A stretch of 12,652 nt of DNA from Muribaculaceae bacterium (GTDB lineage: Bacteria > Bacteroidota > Bacteroidia > Bacteroidales > Muribaculaceae), in contig JAEDNZ010000044.1 in NCBI GenBank assembly GCA_016302215.1, positions 1-12,652 of the forward strand, written 5' to 3'. A program made the translations under genes and the position numbers. This document shows, piece by piece, positions 5,917 through 12,652 of the stretch. The notes under the pieces were generated by a model. The model did not search any database and had not been told where the DNA came from. It saw only the letters and a program-made list of their open reading frames with translations. Each line of letters begins with the position of its first letter. The first letter of the stretch is position 1.

Positions 5917-7236
5917 CTATTTTTCGCGCATAAACACATTGATTGGGGTGCCGGTGAATGTCCAGTGCTCGCGTATCTTGTTTTCGAGATACCGGCGGTA
6001 GGGCTCCTTGACCCACTGCGGCAGGTTGCAGAAGAAGATGAAGGTGGGCACCACCGAGCCCTTGAGCATAGTGATGTACTTTATCTTGACAAACTTGCCC
6101 TTGTTGCTGGGCGGCGGGAATGCCTCGATGTCAGCATGGAGCACCTCGTTGAGCTGCGAGGTGGGCACTGTGCGGCGGCGGTTTTCATATACCTCAACGG
6201 CTGTCTCGATGACGCGGAAGATGCGCTGGCGTGTCTGCGCCGAGGCAAAGATGATGGGGAAGTCAGTGAAAGGAGCGAAGCGCTCGCGTATGGTGTCCTC
6301 GTAGTGCTTGATAGCCTCGGGCGACTTATCGCCGGCGATGTCCCACTTGTTGACTACGACCACGAGACCCTTCTTGTTGCGCTGTATCAGCGAGAATATG
6401 TTGACGTCCTGCGTCTCGATGCCTCGCGTGGCGTCAATCATCAAGATACACACATCGCTGGCCTCGATGGCGCGTATGGAGCGTATCACCGAGTAGTATT
6501 CGATGTCCTCGCTGACTTTGTTTTTCTTGCGTATGCCGGCGGTATCAACGAGGTAGAAGTCAAAGCCGAATTTGTCGTAGCGCGTATAGATGGAGTCGCG
6601 CGTGGTGCCTGCGATGTCGGTGACGATGTGTCGGTCCTCGCCGATGAAGGCGTTGATGAGCGACGACTTGCCGGCGTTGGGACGCCCTACGATGGCAAAT
6701 TTGGGTATGTCAAGCGTAGCCTCGTCGTCATCGGCAGCGGCGGCGGGCAGGCGTTTGAGCACCTCGTCGAGGATGTCGCCGGTGCCAAAGCCACTGACAG
6801 CTGACAGCGGCAGGGGGTCGCCCAATCCCAGCGAGTAAAACTCTGACACGTTGTAGAGCCACTCGTTGTTATCTACCTTGTTGGCGATGAGGAGCACCTG
6901 CTTGTGAGAGCGGCGCAGTATCTCGGCCACATGGTCGTCGAGGTCGGTGACGCCGTTGGTGGTATCCACCACAAAGAGTATCACGTCGGCTTGCTCGATG
7001 GCCACCTGGACCTGGCGGTTGATTTCCGCTTCAAAAACATCGTCGGAGTTGACGACCCAGCCGCCGGTATCGACGATAGAAAACTCCACGCCGTTCCACT
7101 CCACCTTGCCGTACTGGCGGTCGCGCGTGGTGCCCGAGGTGGGGTCCACGATGGCGGTGCGTGTCTGTGTCAGACGATTGAAAAGTGTAGATTTGCCCAC
7201 ATTGGGGCGCCCTACGATAGCTACGAGTTGGCTCAT
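5917..7236 (-). CDS. der: Ribosome biogenesis GTPase Der (EngA)
   Basis: Der has two tandem GTPase domains and is needed for 50S subunit maturation in the cytoplasm. The 439-residue protein shows both sets of motifs. Domain 1 has GRPNVGKST (residues 9-17), DTGG (56-59) and NKVD (119-122). Domain 2 has GRPNAGKSS (184-192), DTAG (231-234) and NKWD (296-299). A C-terminal KH-like domain (about 355-439) follows, ending in FTGTPINVFMREK. Length and motif spacing are typical and no residue is missing. It lies 52 nt downstream of era. A promoter-like site overlapping the era 3' end suggests it can also be transcribed independently. A possible small structured RNA, then obgE, follow. Confidence 0.97.
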   Translation of the reverse strand: MSQLVAIVGRPNVGKSTLFNRLTQTRTAIVDPTSGTTRDRQYGKVEWNGVEFSIVDTGGWVVNSDDVFEAEINRQVQVAIEQADVILFVVDTTNGVTDLDDHVAEILRRSHKQVLLIANKVDNNEWLYNVSEFYSLGLGDPLPLSAVSGFGTGDILDEVLKRLPAAAADDDEATLDIPKFAIVGRPNAGKSSLINAFIGEDRHIVTDIAGTTRDSIYTRYDKFGFDFYLVDTAGIRKKNKVSEDIEYYSVIRSIRAIEASDVCILMIDATRGIETQDVNIFSLIQRNKKGLVVVVNKWDIAGDKSPEAIKHYEDTIRERFAPFTDFPIIFASAQTRQRIFRVIETAVEVYENRRRTVPTSQLNEVLHADIEAFPPPSNKGKFVKIKYITMLKGSVVPTFIFFCNLPQWVKEPYRRYLENKIREHWTFTGTPINVFMREK

Positions 7237-7274
7237 ATAGTGGTGGTGCTGATAGTGTGATTATTGTGTTGATA

Positions 7275-7306
7275 CAAAGGTAATGTTTTTATTCGATATA
7301 ACCAAA
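7275..7306 (-). promoter_or_regulatory. Promoter of der, with -33 box inside the era 3' end
   Basis: On the minus strand, TTTG (7306-7303), a 20-nt spacer and TACCTTTG (7282-7275) match the Bacteroidetes consensus perfectly. The -33 box lies in the last codons of era. The predicted start near 7268 gives a leader of about 30 nt before the der ATG at 7236. Confidence 0.7.
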
Positions 7307-8179
7307 GCGGCGCAGCAGGCCTTCGCGGTTACGCCAGTCGGGCTCTACCTTGACGAATAGCTCGAGGAACACGCGCTTGCCGAAGAAGCGCTCAATGTCG
7401 CGGCGGGCATCGGCGCCCACCCTCTTTAGGCGCTCTCCACCGCGGCCTATGATGATGCCTTTTTGGCTGTCGCGCTCCACGTAAATCACCGCCATGATGT
7501 GGATAGAAGTGTCCTTCTCATCAAATTTCTCCACGATGACCTCTACTGAGTAAGGCACCTCCTTGTCGTAGTTGAGGAGTATCTTCTCGCGTATGATTTC
7601 GGTGACGAAAAAGCGGGCGGGCTTGTCGGTAAGGGCATCGGTGCCAAAATACGGCTCACCCTCCGGGAGGAGCTCCACGATGCGCCGTTGCAGGTTATCT
7701 ACATTGAAGCGCTCGAGCGCCGACGTGGGGAAAAGCTCGGCCTGCGGGAGCATCGAGTGCCAACGGTCAGCGATGGCGTTGAGGTCGGCGTTGCCTTTGA
7801 GCAGGTCAATCTTGTTGATGACCACGAGCACGGGCACCTTCTCCTTGGCCACCTTGGTGAGGAAGTCAATGTTTTTTGACGGGTCCTCGACCACGTCGGT
7901 GACGTATAGCAAGACATCGGCATCGATTAGAGCCTCCTCGCTGAAGCCGAGCATGCTCTCCTGGAGCTTGTATTTGGGCTTAAGCACGCCCGGGGTGTCG
8001 GAATACACGATTTGGTAACCGGGGTCATTGACGATGCCGGTGATGCGGTGGCGTGTGGTCTGCGCCTTGGAGGTGATGATGCTCAGGCGCTCGCCCACGA
8101 GGATATTCATCAGCGTGGATTTGCCCACGTTGGGGTTGCCCACGATGTTGACAAAGCCTGACTTGAAGTGTGGTTGCAT
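7289..8179 (-). CDS. era: GTPase Era
   Basis: Era binds 16S rRNA near its 3' end and assists 30S subunit assembly. The 296-residue product has the GTPase domain with G1 GNPNVGKST (residues 14-22), the switch I region KAQTTRHR (38-45), DTPG (61-64), NKID (122-125) and SAL (153-155). A C-terminal KH RNA-binding domain contains the GIIIGRGGERLK loop (241-252). All functional motifs are present and the length is normal. The ATG at 8179 gives the family N-terminus MQPHFKSGFVNIVG. It lies about 150 nt downstream of fabH, across two hairpins, and its leader is nearly free of G. I found no promoter match, so it may be read through from fabH or rpmF. Confidence 0.97.
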   Translation of the reverse strand: MQPHFKSGFVNIVGNPNVGKSTLMNILVGERLSIITSKAQTTRHRITGIVNDPGYQIVYSDTPGVLKPKYKLQESMLGFSEEALIDADVLLYVTDVVEDPSKNIDFLTKVAKEKVPVLVVINKIDLLKGNADLNAIADRWHSMLPQAELFPTSALERFNVDNLQRRIVELLPEGEPYFGTDALTDKPARFFVTEIIREKILLNYDKEVPYSVEVIVEKFDEKDTSIHIMAVIYVERDSQKGIIIGRGGERLKRVGADARRDIERFFGKRVFLELFVKVEPDWRNREGLLRRFGYIE

Positions 8180-8250
8180 AATGGTGATGCGAGAGGGGTG
8201 GTGGTGAGTGGTGGAGTATATAGAGGAGGCGCAGCTGCTTATGTATCAAC

Positions 8251-8291
8251 CGCAACCCCGCGCCGGGCGTGATGCTCTGTGCGGGGTTGCG
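8251..8291. terminator. Strong GC-rich hairpin between fabH and era
   Basis: Perfect 11-bp inverted arms CGCAACCCCGC (8251-8261) and GCGGGGTTGCG (8281-8291) enclose a 19-nt loop. No T-run follows on the minus strand, so it is not a classic intrinsic terminator. It could be an attenuator, a processing or 3'-stabilising stem, or a barrier between fabH and era. A second, 6-bp hairpin (GCAGCG at 8306-8311 with CGCTGC at 8320-8325) lies just upstream in transcription, adjoining the fabH stop. Confidence 0.45.
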
Positions 8292-8328
8292 ATATAAGGC
8301 TATCGGCAGCGGCTACTGACGCTGCTTA

Positions 8329-9312
8329 TCAGATATCCCAGACGAGATACATAGCGCCCCAGGTAAATCCGGCGCCGAAGGCTGTGAGCATGAGCTTGTC
8401 GCCTTTGCGGAGGCGGCCTTTGTACTCATCGAGACACAGGGGTATCGAAGCGGCTGAGGTGTTGCCGTAATGCTCGATGTTGACGAGCACCTTCTCGCGG
8501 GGGAATTGGGCGCGCGACGACACTGCCTCGATGATGCGCAGATTGGCCTGATGGGGAATGAGGTAATCTACGTCATCGGCGGTGAGGTTGTTGCGCTTCA
8601 TCACGTCGAGTGTGGAGGTGAGCATATCAGACACGGCGTTCTTATACACGTTGCGGCCGTCCTGGAAGATGTAGTGCTCGCCGGCATCTACGGTGGCGTG
8701 AGAGGCGGGCTTGGCCGAGCCGCCGGCGGGGTGGTAGAGGTGTGGGAGGCCTTCGCCATCGACGTGGAACACGGCATCGATAACGCCTACCGAGGCATCG
8801 TCAGTAGGCTCCACGAGGGCAGCTGCGGCGGCATCGCCGAAGAGCGGGCATGTGGCGCGGTCAGTATAGTTGGTCATTGACGACATCTTCTCGGCGGCTA
8901 CGACCACTACTTTCTTGTAGAGGCCGCTCTTGATGTAGGCGTTGGCGTCCTGGAGGGCCACGATAAATCCGGCACAAGCGGCCTGGATATCGTAGGCGTA
9001 AGCGTTGGCGAGCTTACAGCCGTGAGCTATGATAGAGCCGGTGGAGGGGAAGCGATAATCGGGGTTAGAGGTGGCACAGATGAGCAAATCGATGTCAGCG
9101 GCATCGGTGCCGGTATTTTCGAGCAGACGATTTACGGCTATGATGCCCATATATGACGATCCGGCATCGCTCTTGAGGATGCGACGCTCTTTGATGCCCA
9201 CGCGAGTGGTGATCCACTCGTCGTTGGTATCGACCATCTTTGACAGCATATCGTTGTCAAGGATATCATCCGGGACATACGAAGCCAAGCCTGAAATGCG
9301 TGCGTTTGGCAT
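8329..9312 (-). CDS. fabH: 3-oxoacyl-ACP synthase III
   Basis: FabH condenses an acyl-CoA primer with malonyl-ACP to start fatty-acid synthesis. The 327-residue protein is of family length. It carries the complete catalytic triad Cys113 (QAACAGF), His254 (PHQANLRI) and Asn284 (HYGNTSAAS). The C-terminal glycine-rich segment LTAFGAGFTWGAMY (309-322) is also typical. The ATG at 9312 gives the normal start MPNARISGLASYVPDD. The order rpmF-fabH, without an intervening plsX, fits Bacteroidales as I remember them; plsX separates the two in Escherichia coli. A terminator-like hairpin lies between rpmF and fabH, and the leader is C/A-rich with no evident Shine-Dalgarno site. Many FabH enzymes of this group accept branched or short primers, but the sequence alone does not show the preference. 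Confidence 0.96.
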   Translation of the reverse strand: MPNARISGLASYVPDDILDNDMLSKMVDTNDEWITTRVGIKERRILKSDAGSSYMGIIAVNRLLENTGTDAADIDLLICATSNPDYRFPSTGSIIAHGCKLANAYAYDIQAACAGFIVALQDANAYIKSGLYKKVVVVAAEKMSSMTNYTDRATCPLFGDAAAAALVEPTDDASVGVIDAVFHVDGEGLPHLYHPAGGSAKPASHATVDAGEHYIFQDGRNVYKNAVSDMLTSTLDVMKRNNLTADDVDYLIPHQANLRIIEAVSSRAQFPREKVLVNIEHYGNTSAASIPLCLDEYKGRLRKGDKLMLTAFGAGFTWGAMYLVWDI

Positions 9313-9363
9313 TGTTGGGGTGGTGGGTGGGGTTAATGTATTGTGGTAATAATACGAAAATTC

Positions 9364-9407
9364 TCTCCTAACTCCGGCCTGCGGCGAGCCGCACAGCGGT
9401 TAGGAGA
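9364..9407 (-). terminator. Terminator-like nested hairpin between rpmF and fabH
   Basis: Perfect 9-bp arms TCTCCTAAC (9364-9372) and GTTAGGAGA (9399-9407) enclose a second hairpin, TGCGG-CGAG-CCGCA (9380-9393). On the minus strand the outer stem runs into GAATTTTCGTATTATT, a weak T-rich tail. It may end or attenuate the yceD-rpmF transcript. Partial readthrough into fabH is likely, because I see no consensus promoter before fabH. Confidence 0.5.
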
Positions 9408-9476
9408 TTGTTTTCGTGCCGGGGCGCCGCGAGTGCCACAGTCGTTTGTGAGTAATGAGGCCCGCGGTGCACATAC

Positions 9477-9662
9477 TCAGACAGCAGCTTCTTTCTCTAT
9501 AGCCTGCTTGCCGCGATAGTAGCCACATTCGCCACATACGGTGTGGTAAACGTGCCATGCGCCACAGTTGGGGCAGAGAGCGAGAGTTGGGGCCACGGCC
9601 TTGTCGTGAGTTCTGCGCTTGGCAGTGCGTGTCTTTGATTGCTTGCGTTTAGGATGTGCCAT
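9477..9662 (-). CDS. rpmF: 50S ribosomal protein L32, zinc-binding form
   Basis: The 61-residue protein begins MAHPKRKQSKTRTAKRR, the typical basic L32 N-terminus that lies in the large subunit. It has a four-cysteine zinc ribbon: Cys30 and Cys33 (CPNC), Cys43 and Cys46 (CGEC). Because all four cysteines are present, this is the zinc-requiring form and not a cysteine-less paralogue. Removal of the first Met is likely. It follows yceD by 98 nt, the usual pairing of DUF177 with L32. The spacer holds competing short hairpins and a repeated ATTATGTTTG element. Confidence 0.97.
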   Translation of the reverse strand: MAHPKRKQSKTRTAKRRTHDKAVAPTLALCPNCGAWHVYHTVCGECGYYRGKQAIEKEAAV

Positions 9663-9760
9663 TGCTGTGTTATTTTATTATGTTTGATAATCTATTATGT
9701 TTGGCTGTCGGCGCCGTAGCGGAGTGCTTGTGAGCCGACATGCTATTGAGTCGGGGAGTG

Positions 9761-10315
9761 TCAGTTGTCGCTGTCGTCGAGGTCGGCGGCGATGCCTTGC
9801 AGAGCGGCCCAGCGTGGGTCAATTTCTGTGTCGGCAGCGGCGTCGACATCGGTGTCGGCGGCATCGGCGCGATGCTTTTTGAGCAGGGCGCTCATCTGCT
9901 TGTTGCACTGGCCTTGCGGGTGGACGTGCTTGATGGGGATAGCGAGGGCGGCGGTGTCAAAGAGCATATACGCCACGTTGAGGGTGGTGTCGCTCTCGGG
10001 AATAACGAGGAGCTCGTCAGAGTCATCGTTGTAGTCGGCACCATATTTCACGGTGATGTGATAAGTGGTATCGACGGGCATCACTAAGTCATCAAGGCAG
10101 CGGTCACAGAGCAGTGTCAGTGTGCCGTGCAGGGTGAATGTCAAATCGTAGAGGTCATGGGCATAGACGGCATTAAGCTCCACGTCAATGTCGGCGTCGT
10201 GGACCTCGTCGCTCTCCATATTGGCGAAGAATTGCTTATCGAGATGGTAAGCAAAATGGTGGGCGCCGGGGGCGAGGCTTTTGAGCGGCAGCTTAAATTC
10301 GGTAAACTTTCCCAT
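9761..10315 (-). CDS. YceD/DUF177 family protein, 23S rRNA/large-subunit related
   Basis: The 184-residue product has the DUF177 hallmarks: a CDRC pair (Cys70 and Cys73) after a beta-rich N-terminal part, an acidic middle (residues 94-112), a third Cys137, and the C-terminal DPRWAAL motif (166-172) ahead of a short acidic end. DUF177 proteins are almost always encoded next to rpmF, and family members have been linked to 23S rRNA accumulation. The biochemical activity is not established. The three cysteines could bind a metal (inference). The stretch 150-166 is Asp/Ala-rich. A good promoter with a leader of only about 18 nt precedes it, so yceD-rpmF form a unit. Confidence 0.9.
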   Translation of the reverse strand: MGKFTEFKLPLKSLAPGAHHFAYHLDKQFFANMESDEVHDADIDVELNAVYAHDLYDLTFTLHGTLTLLCDRCLDDLVMPVDTTYHITVKYGADYNDDSDELLVIPESDTTLNVAYMLFDTAALAIPIKHVHPQGQCNKQMSALLKKHRADAADTDVDAAADTEIDPRWAALQGIAADLDDSDN

Positions 10316-10339
10316 CGGTCAGCGATTTGAAAAACTTTG

Positions 10340-10371
10340 CAAAGTTATAGAAAAAGGCTCAAATACGCAAC
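10340..10371 (-). promoter_or_regulatory. Promoter of yceD-rpmF
   Basis: On the minus strand, GTTG (10371-10368), a 20-nt spacer and a perfect TAACTTTG (10347-10340) fit the Bacteroidetes consensus with one -33 mismatch. The predicted start near 10333 leaves about 18 nt before the yceD ATG at 10315. The -33 side is about 19 nt beyond the panB stop. Confidence 0.7.
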
Positions 10372-10389
10372 TTTTACGACCACAATTTG

Positions 10390-11211
10390 TCAATATTGCT
10401 CGTTGGCGTTGGGGAAGTCGGCGGTTTTGACATCGTCAATGTATCGCGACACGGCGCTATTGATGATGGTGGAGAGGTCAGCATAGCGGCGCAGGAACTT
10501 GGGCGAGAAGCCTTTGTTGATGCCGAGCATATCGTGCATGACGAGCACCTGGCCATCGACGCCGCTGCCGGCACCGATGCCGATGACGGGTATCGACACC
10601 TCTTGGGCCACGCGGGTGGCCAGCGCGGCGGGTATCTTCTCGAGCACGAGGGCAAAGCAGCCTATCTCCTGGAGCATGCGAGCGTCGGAGATGAGCTTGG
10701 CAGCCTCGGCCTCGCCTTTGGCGCGCACGGCGTAGGTACCGAATTTGTTGATTGACTGAGGCGTGAGGCCCAGGTGACCCATCACGGGGATGCCGGCGCA
10801 TAGGATGCGCTCTATTGACTCGCGTATCTCGGCGCCGCCCTCCATCTTGACGGCCTCGGCGTGACTCTCTTTCATGATGCGTATGGCCGAGGCGAGCGCC
10901 TCTTTGGAGTTGCCTTGATAGGTGCCGAAGGGCATATCGCAGACCACGAGAGCGCGGCTGACGCCTTTGATGACGCTCTTGGCGTGGTAAATCATCTGGT
11001 CGAGGGTGATGGGCAGGGTGGTCATATTGCCTGCCATGACATTTGAGGCGGAGTCGCCCACAAGGATTACATCGATGCCGGCTTCGTCGATAAGTTTTGC
11101 CATCGAATAGTCGTAAGCGGTGAGCATTGCTATCTTCTCGCCGCGCTGTTTCATCTCGCTGAGGCGGATGGTGGTGACTTTGCGTTGGTTATCTACGGTG
11201 TTGGTTGACAT
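10390..11211 (-). CDS. panB: 3-methyl-2-oxobutanoate hydroxymethyltransferase
   Basis: PanB transfers a hydroxymethyl group from 5,10-methylenetetrahydrofolate to 2-oxoisovalerate. The product, ketopantoate, is the first committed intermediate of pantothenate and CoA synthesis. The 273-residue protein is of family length. It shows the metal ligands Asp53 (VGDS), Asp92 (CDMPFG) and Glu124 (KMEGG) and the catalytic Glu191 (LVLEKIP), plus the conserved PVMGHLGLTPQ (142-152) and IGIGAGSGVDGQVLV (210-224). No defect is seen. It stands alone, with panC and panD not in the window. The leader (11212-11303) is AT-rich, with a GTAAAA/TTTTAC palindrome at 11231-11247 and no exact -7 consensus. Confidence 0.97.
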   Translation of the reverse strand: MSTNTVDNQRKVTTIRLSEMKQRGEKIAMLTAYDYSMAKLIDEAGIDVILVGDSASNVMAGNMTTLPITLDQMIYHAKSVIKGVSRALVVCDMPFGTYQGNSKEALASAIRIMKESHAEAVKMEGGAEIRESIERILCAGIPVMGHLGLTPQSINKFGTYAVRAKGEAEAAKLISDARMLQEIGCFALVLEKIPAALATRVAQEVSIPVIGIGAGSGVDGQVLVMHDMLGINKGFSPKFLRRYADLSTIINSAVSRYIDDVKTADFPNANEQY

Positions 11212-11303
11212 GATTGTAGTTTCTTTTGTAGTAAAATTATTTTTTACGATAGATGTATTATTGGATGCTATATTATATATATGTGTATATCTGCCGTGAG
11301 GGT

Positions 11304-12614
11304 CTAAGCGTCGGTGGCGGCAGAGCGAGCGGCGTCGGCGTTGTCGGCCACATGCTGCGACACTTTGATTAGCTCGATGCGGTTGGCTGACTTTTTGAGT
11401 ATCTCGAAGCGGAGGCCTCCGAGCACTATGCTGTCGCCCTGGGCGGGTATGGCTCCGGTGCTGCAGAGGATGTATCCGGCGAGGGTCTGATATTGGTCGT
11501 CCTCGGGTATGTCGAGGTCATAGGCCTCATTGAGCTGCTCTATCTCGCAGCGGCCTGAGAATTCATACACGCCATCGGCAAGGCGGCGCTGTGTCAGGCG
11601 CGAGGTGTCGTGCTCGTCTTGTATGTCGCCGAAGATTTCTTCTACGAGGTCCTCGAGGGTGATGAGGCCGGCGGTGCCGCCAAACTCATCTACGACGATG
11701 GCGGTGGAGCGCTTTTGTTGGAGCAGGCGGCGCATCATCTTGTTGGCGAGGAAGTTCTCCGGGGCGTAGAGCACAGGCTTGATGTGCTCACGCCAGTCGG
11801 CGTCGGCGTCAAAGAGCTCGCTGACGTGTATGTAGCCGCGTATCGAGTCGATGTCGTCGTCATAGACGATAATCTTGGAGCGTCCTGACGAGGTGAAGAG
11901 CCTCACCAGATCGGCGCGCGTGGTGCCTTCGATGCTCACGGCCACAATCTCGTTGCGCGGCGTCATGCAGTCGCGCAGGTGTGTGGAGGAGAAATCCAAG
12001 GCGTTCTGAAAGATTTTCACTTCTTTCTCCACGGTCTCGCTCTTCTCCTCGAGGTCATCGATGGTCTCTTCGAGGAAGTCGTTGAGCTCGCCAATGGAGA
12101 TGAGGCGCAGGCGGCTGTTGTTGCTCTTGACGCCGGTGAGGCGCATCAGCGCGCGCGACAGATAGGTAGTGAGCAGCGAGATGGGGTAAAAGAGGACGTA
12201 AAACACATAGATGGGCATCGCCAGCAAGCGCAGCGTGCGGTTAGGGTTGATGCGCGAGATGGTCTTGGGCATATACTCGCCCACGATGAGTATCACGCCG
12301 GTGGAGATGACGGTCTGGGCGGTGAGCACCAGCGCCTCGCTGCTGATGTAGCGGGTGAGCAGCGGCTCTACCAGGGCGGCGGCGCCCATACCATACACCA
12401 CGAGCATGATATTGTTGCCCACGAGCAGCGAGGTAATGAAGAGCTCGGCGTCAGAGTAGAAGCGGCCTATGATGCGGCGCACGGGGCCGCCGCGCTTGGC
12501 GTCAATCTCGATGCGCACGCGGTCGGCGGTGACGTAGGCTATTTCAGTGCCGGAGAATAGTGCCGAGAAAAACATTGACACCAGTGTGATGATTATCCAT
12601 GACGATAGTTCCAT
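11304..12614 (-). CDS. CNNM/CorC family membrane protein with CBS domains (hemolysin-like, GldE-like)
   Basis: The 436-residue protein has the CNNM (DUF21) - CBS pair - CorC_HlyC architecture. Hydrophobic segments lie at about residues 5-28, 58-84, 95-116 and 128-152. An E/K-rich linker (180-200) precedes two CBS domains (about 214-270 and 276-333), which include LRDCMTPRNEI (213-223) and the family signature DEFGGTAGLITLEDLVEEIFGDI, residues 309-331. The CorC_HlyC domain spans about 345-420. Members are inner-membrane proteins implicated in Mg2+/Co2+ resistance or transport, with CBS domains sensing adenine nucleotides. The old name hemolysin is not a proven activity. GldE of gliding bacteria is a relative, but no gld genes are seen here. 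The ATG at 12614 gives a natural N-terminus just before the first membrane segment. Confidence 0.92.
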   Translation of the reverse strand: MELSSWIIITLVSMFFSALFSGTEIAYVTADRVRIEIDAKRGGPVRRIIGRFYSDAELFITSLLVGNNIMLVVYGMGAAALVEPLLTRYISSEALVLTAQTVISTGVILIVGEYMPKTISRINPNRTLRLLAMPIYVFYVLFYPISLLTTYLSRALMRLTGVKSNNSRLRLISIGELNDFLEETIDDLEEKSETVEKEVKIFQNALDFSSTHLRDCMTPRNEIVAVSIEGTTRADLVRLFTSSGRSKIIVYDDDIDSIRGYIHVSELFDADADWREHIKPVLYAPENFLANKMMRRLLQQKRSTAIVVDEFGGTAGLITLEDLVEEIFGDIQDEHDTSRLTQRRLADGVYEFSGRCEIEQLNEAYDLDIPEDDQYQTLAGYILCSTGAIPAQGDSIVLGGLRFEILKKSANRIELIKVSQHVADNADAARSAATDA

Positions 12615-12623
12615 GACTGCGAT

Positions 12624-12652
12624 TTAGATATATGCCGGAGTGATGAAGATGA
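12624..12652 (-). CDS. Possible 3' end of an upstream gene (fragment)
   Basis: On the minus strand the last bases read IFITPAYI followed by TAA (12626-12624), 9 nt before the CNNM gene start. This spacing would suit an operon. Only eight codons are visible, so the gene cannot be identified. In Bacteroidales an lptC-like gene often precedes this CNNM protein, as I recall, but nothing here proves it. Confidence 0.3.

Noticed and set aside
9679..9703. Two TATGTTTG -7-like boxes on the plus strand between rpmF and yceD
   Set aside because: There is no properly spaced -33 box and no plus-strand gene downstream. They are part of an AT-rich direct repeat.
11212..11303. Promoter for panB
   Set aside because: Only an imperfect TAATTTTA and no TTTG at suitable spacing were found. 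The evidence is too weak for a feature.
11304..12614. True hemolysin
   Set aside because: The family name is historical. The CNNM-CBS-CorC architecture points to ion transport or resistance, not cytolysis.

Overview
The window looks like a chromosomal segment from a Bacteroidota bacterium, most likely order Bacteroidales. A GC-rich, alanine-rich member such as Muribaculaceae would fit, but the family is a guess. The order-level call rests on several things seen here. Promoter-like sites match the Bacteroidetes -33/-7 pattern (TTTG, about 20 nt, TAnnTTTG). No Shine-Dalgarno sequences are evident before the genes. The gene order yceD-rpmF-fabH-era-der is, from memory, usual in this group. There is also a TPP-riboswitch-controlled TonB receptor and a solitary AAA_14/DUF4143 ATPase, both common in Bacteroidales.

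Layout. Positions 1-1259 (minus) hold the N-terminal 419 codons of a TonB-dependent outer-membrane receptor that runs off the left edge. A TPP riboswitch and a textbook promoter precede it, so it is probably a thiamine-compound importer. Positions 1434-1619 are AT-rich and carry three tandem copies of a 32-33 bp repeat leading into the only plus-strand gene, an AAA_14/DUF4143 ATPase (1620-2810). All remaining genes are on the minus strand. In transcription order (right to left) they are: a possible fragment of an upstream gene; a CNNM/CorC-type membrane protein with CBS domains; panB; yceD (DUF177); rpmF (L32); fabH; era; der; obgE; prmC; recX. The last three overlap (obgE/prmC by 1 nt, prmC/recX by 8 nt).

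How they work together. The minus-strand block is mostly ribosome biogenesis and translation: L32, its usual partner DUF177 protein, three ribosome-assembly GTPases (Era, Der, ObgE) and the release-factor methyltransferase PrmC. FabH (fatty-acid initiation) and PanB (pantothenate, hence CoA and ACP prosthetic group) add a lipid/CoA link. RecX modulates RecA. Promoter-like sites lie before the receptor, yceD, der (with its -33 box inside era) and obgE.

Most worth a second look: the obgE leader, which has a promoter, three hairpins and a terminator-like hairpin plus seven T's only 26 nt before the start codon; the repeat array and nearly leaderless promoter before the AAA_14 ATPase; the TPP riboswitch whose flanks could form a helix reaching to the start codon; and the nearly G-free CACC-rich leaders shared by several neighbouring genes.
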